From the NCBI GenBank assembly GCA_022841905.1, contig JALHQO010000007.1, positions 1 through 64,000 on the forward strand: a stretch of DNA of 64,000 bases, given 5' to 3'. Within the stretch, counting starts at the first letter, position 1. Every line of letters begins with the position of its first letter. Positions 51,683 through 64,000 of this stretch are shown here, piece after piece. The DNA is from Hyphomonadaceae bacterium. GTDB taxonomy: Bacteria > Pseudomonadota > Alphaproteobacteria > Caulobacterales > Aquidulcibacteraceae. The position numbers and the translations under genes were made by a program. The notes under the pieces are model-generated. The model had not been told where the DNA came from and ran no database searches. It saw nothing but the letters and a program-made list of their open reading frames with translations.

Positions 51683-52054
51683 ATGGCAAACCTCGATAAA
51701 ATCGTTGAAGACCTGTCGGCGCTGACCGTCCTTGAGGCGGCCGAGCTGTCGAAGATGCTTGAAGAAAAGTGGGGCGTTTCCGCCGCTGCTCCGGTGGCTG
51801 TCGCCGCCGCTGGCGCCGCCCCGGCCGCCGCTGCTGAAGAGAAGACCGAATTCACGGTTCAACTCACCGCCGCTGGCGACAAGAAGATCGAAGTGATCAA
51901 GGAAGTGCGCGCGATCACGGGCCTGGGCCTCAAGGAAGCCAAGGACCTGGTCGAAGGCGCGCCGAAGGCCGTCAAGGAAGGCGTGAACAAGGCTGATGCC
52001 GAAAAGTTCAAGGCCCAACTTGAAAAGGCCGGCGCCAAGGTCGATCTGAAGTAA
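51683..52054 (+). CDS. rplL: 50S ribosomal protein L7/L12
   Basis: The 123-aa acidic stalk protein has the N-terminal dimer domain ([20 protein letters not shown]), the Ala-rich hinge and the C-terminal factor-binding domain ([20 protein letters not shown]). Confidence 0.98.
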   Translation: MANLDKIVEDLSALTVLEAAELSKMLEEKWGVSAAAPVAVAAAGAAPAAAAEEKTEFTVQLTAAGDKKIEVIKEVRAITGLGLKEAKDLVEGAPKAVKEGVNKADAEKFKAQLEKAGAKVDLK

Positions 52055-52075
52055 CTCGCATACAGCAACCGGATG

Positions 52076-52104
52076 CCGGAGCCGCCTCTGAAGGGCGGTT
52101 CCGG
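52076..52104 (+). other. Intergenic hairpin, likely attenuator between rplL and rpoB
   Basis: CCGGAGCCGCC pairs with GGCGGTTCCGG (one G-U) over a short loop, 22 bases after rplL, without T-run. This is where partial termination or processing occurs in many bacteria. Confidence 0.55.
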
Positions 52105-52292
52105 TTCCGGCGTTCCGCGTCTCGTGTGACGCGGCGTAGCGCCCACCGCCCGGGCAGCGCTTCGATAACTGGGTCGGGGTTCGGCGCTGGCGGCGCTGAA
52201 GCTTAGGGGCGAACAGGCGGCTCATGTGCCGCGCTTGGCGGGCCTAGTGGCCGGGGTCCGCATCGGAGCGCAGCGCGCATTGGGAAGAACAG

Positions 52293-56387
<4,095 letters not shown>

Positions 56388-56401
56388 ACGCTGCTTGAGT
56401 T

Positions 56402-56429
56402 CTCGCGCGCTCCGAAAGGGGCGCGCGAG
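56402..56429 (+). other. Hairpin between rpoB and rpoC
   Basis: CTCGCGCGC / GCGCGCGAG, a perfect 9-bp stem with a TCCGAAAGGG loop; no T-run. The loop core matches that of the fusA terminator (TCCGAAAGG). Confidence 0.55.
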
Positions 56430-56491
56430 TGTGAAGTGAAAATACCAACGGGGTCCCGGCCGCACACCGGGACGACGGAAGGTGAGACCCT

Positions 56492-60652
<4,161 letters not shown>

Positions 60653-60683
60653 AACTCAGGGAAGAAGCGTCCACAAAAACGAA

Positions 60684-60716
60684 CGGCCCGGGAGCAATCC
60701 CGGGCCGCCTTGTTTT
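60684..60716 (+). terminator. Terminator of the rpoBC operon
   Basis: A perfect 10-bp stem CGGCCCGGGA / TCCCGGGCCG with GCAA loop, followed by CCTTGTTTTT. Confidence 0.93.
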
Positions 60717-60719
60717 TGC

Positions 60720-62879
60720 TTATTGCGGAATGGGTGGGCCGCCGGGGGTTTGTTGATCTTGCGGCGGGCGCTGCGGGCCGTCGCCGAACTGATAGGTCAG
60801 AGCGATGCGGAAGCGCGTGCCGGGGCTTTGGAATTCGGTGCGCTCGAAATAGTCGGTGGTGGTGACTTCGCTGATCTGATCGACGCTGTCGAGAAGGTCG
60901 TGGGCCATGAACACGCCGTAGAGGCGGTTGGAGAGTTTGCGCCGGTAGGTGAAGTTCAGCATGTAGAAAGGCTCGGTTTCCGATTGCAGGCCGTAGCGCG
61001 GACCCTGGAAGCGAATTTCGAACTGGAGCTGATCGGCGCCGACGGCGTTCTGATCCGGATCGCGATAATCGAGCTGCAAGATGCCGTCATACTCGACCTC
61101 TTCGCGACGCTGGAGCGTGCCGCCGCTGAGGACATCGAACTCGCGGTTCAGGACGTTGCCGCTGACCGAATAGCGCCAGCGTTCGCCCAATGGCCCGCGC
61201 AACAGTGCTTGCACGCCGCGCTGCTCGCTTTCGCCGGCATTGGTTGGACTTGTCACGATCACGCCGTCGCCATTCACCTCGGTGAATTGCGAGACGATGT
61301 CCTCGCTGATGCGATCGAAGAAGGTGAGGCTGAAGCTTGCGCCGTTGCGCTGATAGATGAGGTTCGCTTCAAAAGCGTCCGTGGTGGTGGGCTCGAGATT
61401 TGGATTGCCGGAGAAGGCGCGATTGACGTCGATAAAGCGCAGCGCCGGATCGAGCTGCTGGATGCCGGGACGCTGAATGCGCGCGGAATAGCTGAGATCG
61501 AGATTCAAGTTCGGTGTCAGGGCGCGGCGGATGTGCAGGCTCGGGAAGAGACGCTCGTCCGTATCGTCAGTTTCAAGCCCAGCTGAGGCGACTTCGCGGC
61601 GATAGCTCTCGGCGCGCACGCCCGGCAGCCAGGTCCAGTCGCCAGTGTCGAACTGATAGGTGACGTAGCCCGCCAGCGTTTGCTGGCGGCCTTCGAGGGT
61701 GGTGTCGTAGGGCAGCGGGCCAGGGCCGGCGATTAGATCGAGCGTGTTGTCGATGTCTTGATTGTTGATGTTGAAATTCAATCCGTAGGAGAGAAAACGT
61801 TCATCCGGCTGTGGGCTCTCGACGTCGAACTTGATGTCTGCGCCGGTCGTTTCAGTTTCGGAGAGCGTTTCGTACAAGCTGGCGACACCGATCAGCGGCG
61901 TCAGTTCGTAACGGTTTTCCGATGAATTCAGATAGCGATTGAGCGCGACGTTGAATTTGAAGAGCTCGCGCGGCTGATCGCCATTTTGCTGTAATTCGAA
62001 GGTGAATTGATTTTGTTCGAACGAATTCTCGGCGGTGGAGGTGCGCGAGGACTCCAACACCCCGTCTTCGAAGAATTCGGACGTTTGATCGATTGAGGTT
62101 GTGTGATTGCCGAAATCGAAGGCGGCGGTCAGGCGGCGCTGATCGTTGGGGCGGTAGCCGGCTTGCAGTCGGCTAGCGTACCAGCCTTCCCAGTTCACAT
62201 CGCGCAGGCCTTCTTCTGTCAGCAGCGGCCCTGCGGGCAAATCCTGTCGCTCACGCAGCAGGTCTTGCTCTTGGCCGCCGGAGTAGGTCCCGATTTGGCC
62301 GCTTAACGACCAGGGCCCGCGCGACCAGCTTGGCGATATGCCGACATGGGAGCCGCCGAGCGAATCTCCGCTCAGTTGCAGCGAGCCGTTGAAGCCGCCA
62401 TCGACACGCTGACGTGTAATGATGTTGATGATGCCGCCCGAAGCGTCGGCGGAATATTGCGCCGACGGGTTGGTGATCACCTCGATGCGCTCGACGTCGC
62501 TGCCCGGGATGCCGCGCAGAACTTGTTCAAGACTGGCGCCCGGCACGGGCTGGCCGTTGATCTGGATGACGACGTTCGATGCGCCGAGCAGCGTGATGTC
62601 GCCCGAGGGCGCGACGCTGACCGATGGAATGCGGCCCAGCACGTCGAACATGTTTGTGCTTTGGGCGGTGGCGTCGTCGCGCAGCGTATAGGTGCGCCGA
62701 TCAATGCGCACTTCGTCGCCGCGTGGCGCGAGCACGACGATCTCGTTGCTGCCGTCGTCCTCCTCAGACTCGGCCTCGGCCGGCGCTGGCGGCGGCGTTT
62801 GCTGCGCATGCGCTGCGCCTCCCGCCAGCAAAGCGGCGGAGGCCGAAACGAGCCAAGTCAGACGATATGATTTCCCCAT
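60720..62879 (-). CDS. TonB-dependent receptor, outer-membrane beta-barrel family
   Basis: The 719-aa protein has a signal peptide ending near AHAQQ, a proline/Glu-rich linker, NEIVVLAPRGDEVRIDRRTY, a plug with VVIQINGQPVPGASLEQVLR and IEVITNPSAQYSADASGGII, then a barrel of the OMP_b-brl_3 type and a proline-rich tail. It lacks the usual N-terminal carboxypeptidase-regulatory domain. The substrate is unknown. Stop lies four bases after the rpoC terminator from the other strand. Confidence 0.9.
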   Translation of the reverse strand: MGKSYRLTWLVSASAALLAGGAAHAQQTPPPAPAEAESEEDDGSNEIVVLAPRGDEVRIDRRTYTLRDDATAQSTNMFDVLGRIPSVSVAPSGDITLLGASNVVIQINGQPVPGASLEQVLRGIPGSDVERIEVITNPSAQYSADASGGIINIITRQRVDGGFNGSLQLSGDSLGGSHVGISPSWSRGPWSLSGQIGTYSGGQEQDLLRERQDLPAGPLLTEEGLRDVNWEGWYASRLQAGYRPNDQRRLTAAFDFGNHTTSIDQTSEFFEDGVLESSRTSTAENSFEQNQFTFELQQNGDQPRELFKFNVALNRYLNSSENRYELTPLIGVASLYETLSETETTGADIKFDVESPQPDERFLSYGLNFNINNQDIDNTLDLIAGPGPLPYDTTLEGRQQTLAGYVTYQFDTGDWTWLPGVRAESYRREVASAGLETDDTDERLFPSLHIRRALTPNLNLDLSYSARIQRPGIQQLDPALRFIDVNRAFSGNPNLEPTTTDAFEANLIYQRNGASFSLTFFDRISEDIVSQFTEVNGDGVIVTSPTNAGESEQRGVQALLRGPLGERWRYSVSGNVLNREFDVLSGGTLQRREEVEYDGILQLDYRDPDQNAVGADQLQFEIRFQGPRYGLQSETEPFYMLNFTYRRKLSNRLYGVFMAHDLLDSVDQISEVTTTDYFERTEFQSPGTRFRIALTYQFGDGPQRPPQDQQTPGGPPIPQ

Positions 62880-62963
62880 GCGCCGGTCATGTCGGAGTTC
62901 GCCGACGCGCACAATCGCGCCTCTGCGAACCGACTGCCGGGCACGGCGAACAGCGCTTAAATG

Positions 62964-63344
62964 TCAGTCGAAAATGTCGAACAGGTCGAAACCGCCACGA
63001 CGCCGCCGGCGGCCGTCTTGGGCATATTCGCCGCGCTCGCCCTGCTCACCGCGTTCTCCCCGTTCACCGCGCTCGCCATAGCCGTAGCCCTGGTCTTGCG
63101 GCGGGCGCTGTTGTTGCGGCGGCTGCGGGGGATGGCTGCGGCGGTAGGCGTCGGGGTCCTGGTAGAATTGGTTGCGGTCCTGCTCGAAGGCGGTGCGCTC
63201 GTCGCGGGCGCCGGAAATGATCTTTTCGAGTTCCCCACGGTCGAGCCACACGCCGCGGCAGGTCGGGCACATGTCGAAAGCGACATCATTGCGTTTCACC
63301 TCGGTCATTGAGGCGCTGCAGTTGGGGCACATCAATAGCGGCAT
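62964..63344 (-). CDS. TFIIB-type zinc ribbon protein with collagen-like tail
   Basis: The 126-aa protein starts MPLLMCPNCSASM, then MCPTCRGVWLDRGELEKII: two CxxC pairs forming a zf-TFIIB ribbon. The middle is Gln/Pro-rich, then comes a run of Gly-Glu-Arg type triplets (GERGERGERGEQGERGEY) and a basic stretch ending FDLFDIFD. Family members are small and of unknown role. GGAGGAG precedes the ATG. Confidence 0.88.
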   Translation of the reverse strand: MPLLMCPNCSASMTEVKRNDVAFDMCPTCRGVWLDRGELEKIISGARDERTAFEQDRNQFYQDPDAYRRSHPPQPPQQQRPPQDQGYGYGERGERGERGEQGERGEYAQDGRRRRRGGFDLFDIFD

Positions 63345-63423
63345 GGGGGCTCCTCCGTTTCCGGGGGATATAGGGGCGCTTCGCGGCCAGGCAAAAAGGG
63401 CGATGTGACGCGGGTTGCCCTAA

Positions 63424-64000
<577 letters not shown>

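Overview
The window looks like chromosomal DNA of a high-GC alphaproteobacterium, most likely of the Caulobacterales/Hyphomonadaceae kind. That placement is inferred from gene families, not from a database match. The signs are three large TonB-dependent receptor genes, several small outer-membrane barrels, promoters with the EcfG-type pattern GGAAC-N16-nGTT, FNR/FixK boxes, an ECF42 sigma factor with its DGPF partner, and a split ribosomal/RNA polymerase gene cluster. No phage, insertion sequence or CRISPR array was seen.

Layout. 1-11 kb: a glycine-rich protein cut by the window edge, a YhhQ-type transporter, rlmJ, a sulfur/peroxide pair (persulfide dioxygenase-rhodanese fusion and 1-Cys peroxiredoxin), a DUF4105 protein, a pseudouridine synthase, a TIR-like/Sel1 membrane protein, an ECF42 sigma factor with its YCII protein, and ompW behind a perfect FNR box. 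11-20 kb: gene remnants, uvrB, and a TonB receptor followed by a TPR/2OG-oxygenase gene. 20-23 kb: rpsL-rpsG-fusA. 23-30 kb: an ArsR-led operon (SRPBCC, YCII, SDR, GST, YCII, ceramidase-like), two related outer-membrane barrels and a DUF2807 protein. 30-33.6 kb: a three-gene envelope stress operon and a dihaem cytochrome c. 33.7-34.7 kb: tRNA-Trp, secE, nusG. 35-40 kb: a second TonB receptor, an EamA exporter and a cyclase/TPR protein. 41.4-42.5 kb: rplK-rplA. 42.6-50.7 kb: csbD, an alcohol dehydrogenase, map, an ABC exporter and several small-regulator/membrane-protein modules. 51-60.7 kb: rplJ-rplL-rpoB-rpoC. The end holds a third TonB-type receptor, a zinc-ribbon protein and the start of an aminotransferase.

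How it fits together. The translation/transcription genes that usually form one block (tRNA-Trp, secE, nusG, rplKAJL, rpoBC, rpsL, rpsG, fusA, tuf) all lie on the + strand but are split into four islands. The str genes come first and tuf is absent from the window. The gaps are filled mostly by minus-strand accessory genes. Three modules between 40.3 and 48.5 kb pair a short XRE-type regulator with small membrane proteins by start/stop overlap. Each is preceded by its own set of short repeats, which suggests separately autoregulated modules. Two tiny membrane peptides missed by normal gene calling (30 aa at 1209 and 29 aa at 5483) sit downstream of CRP/FNR-type palindromes. The second has a perfect FNR box and is the best candidate here for something undescribed.
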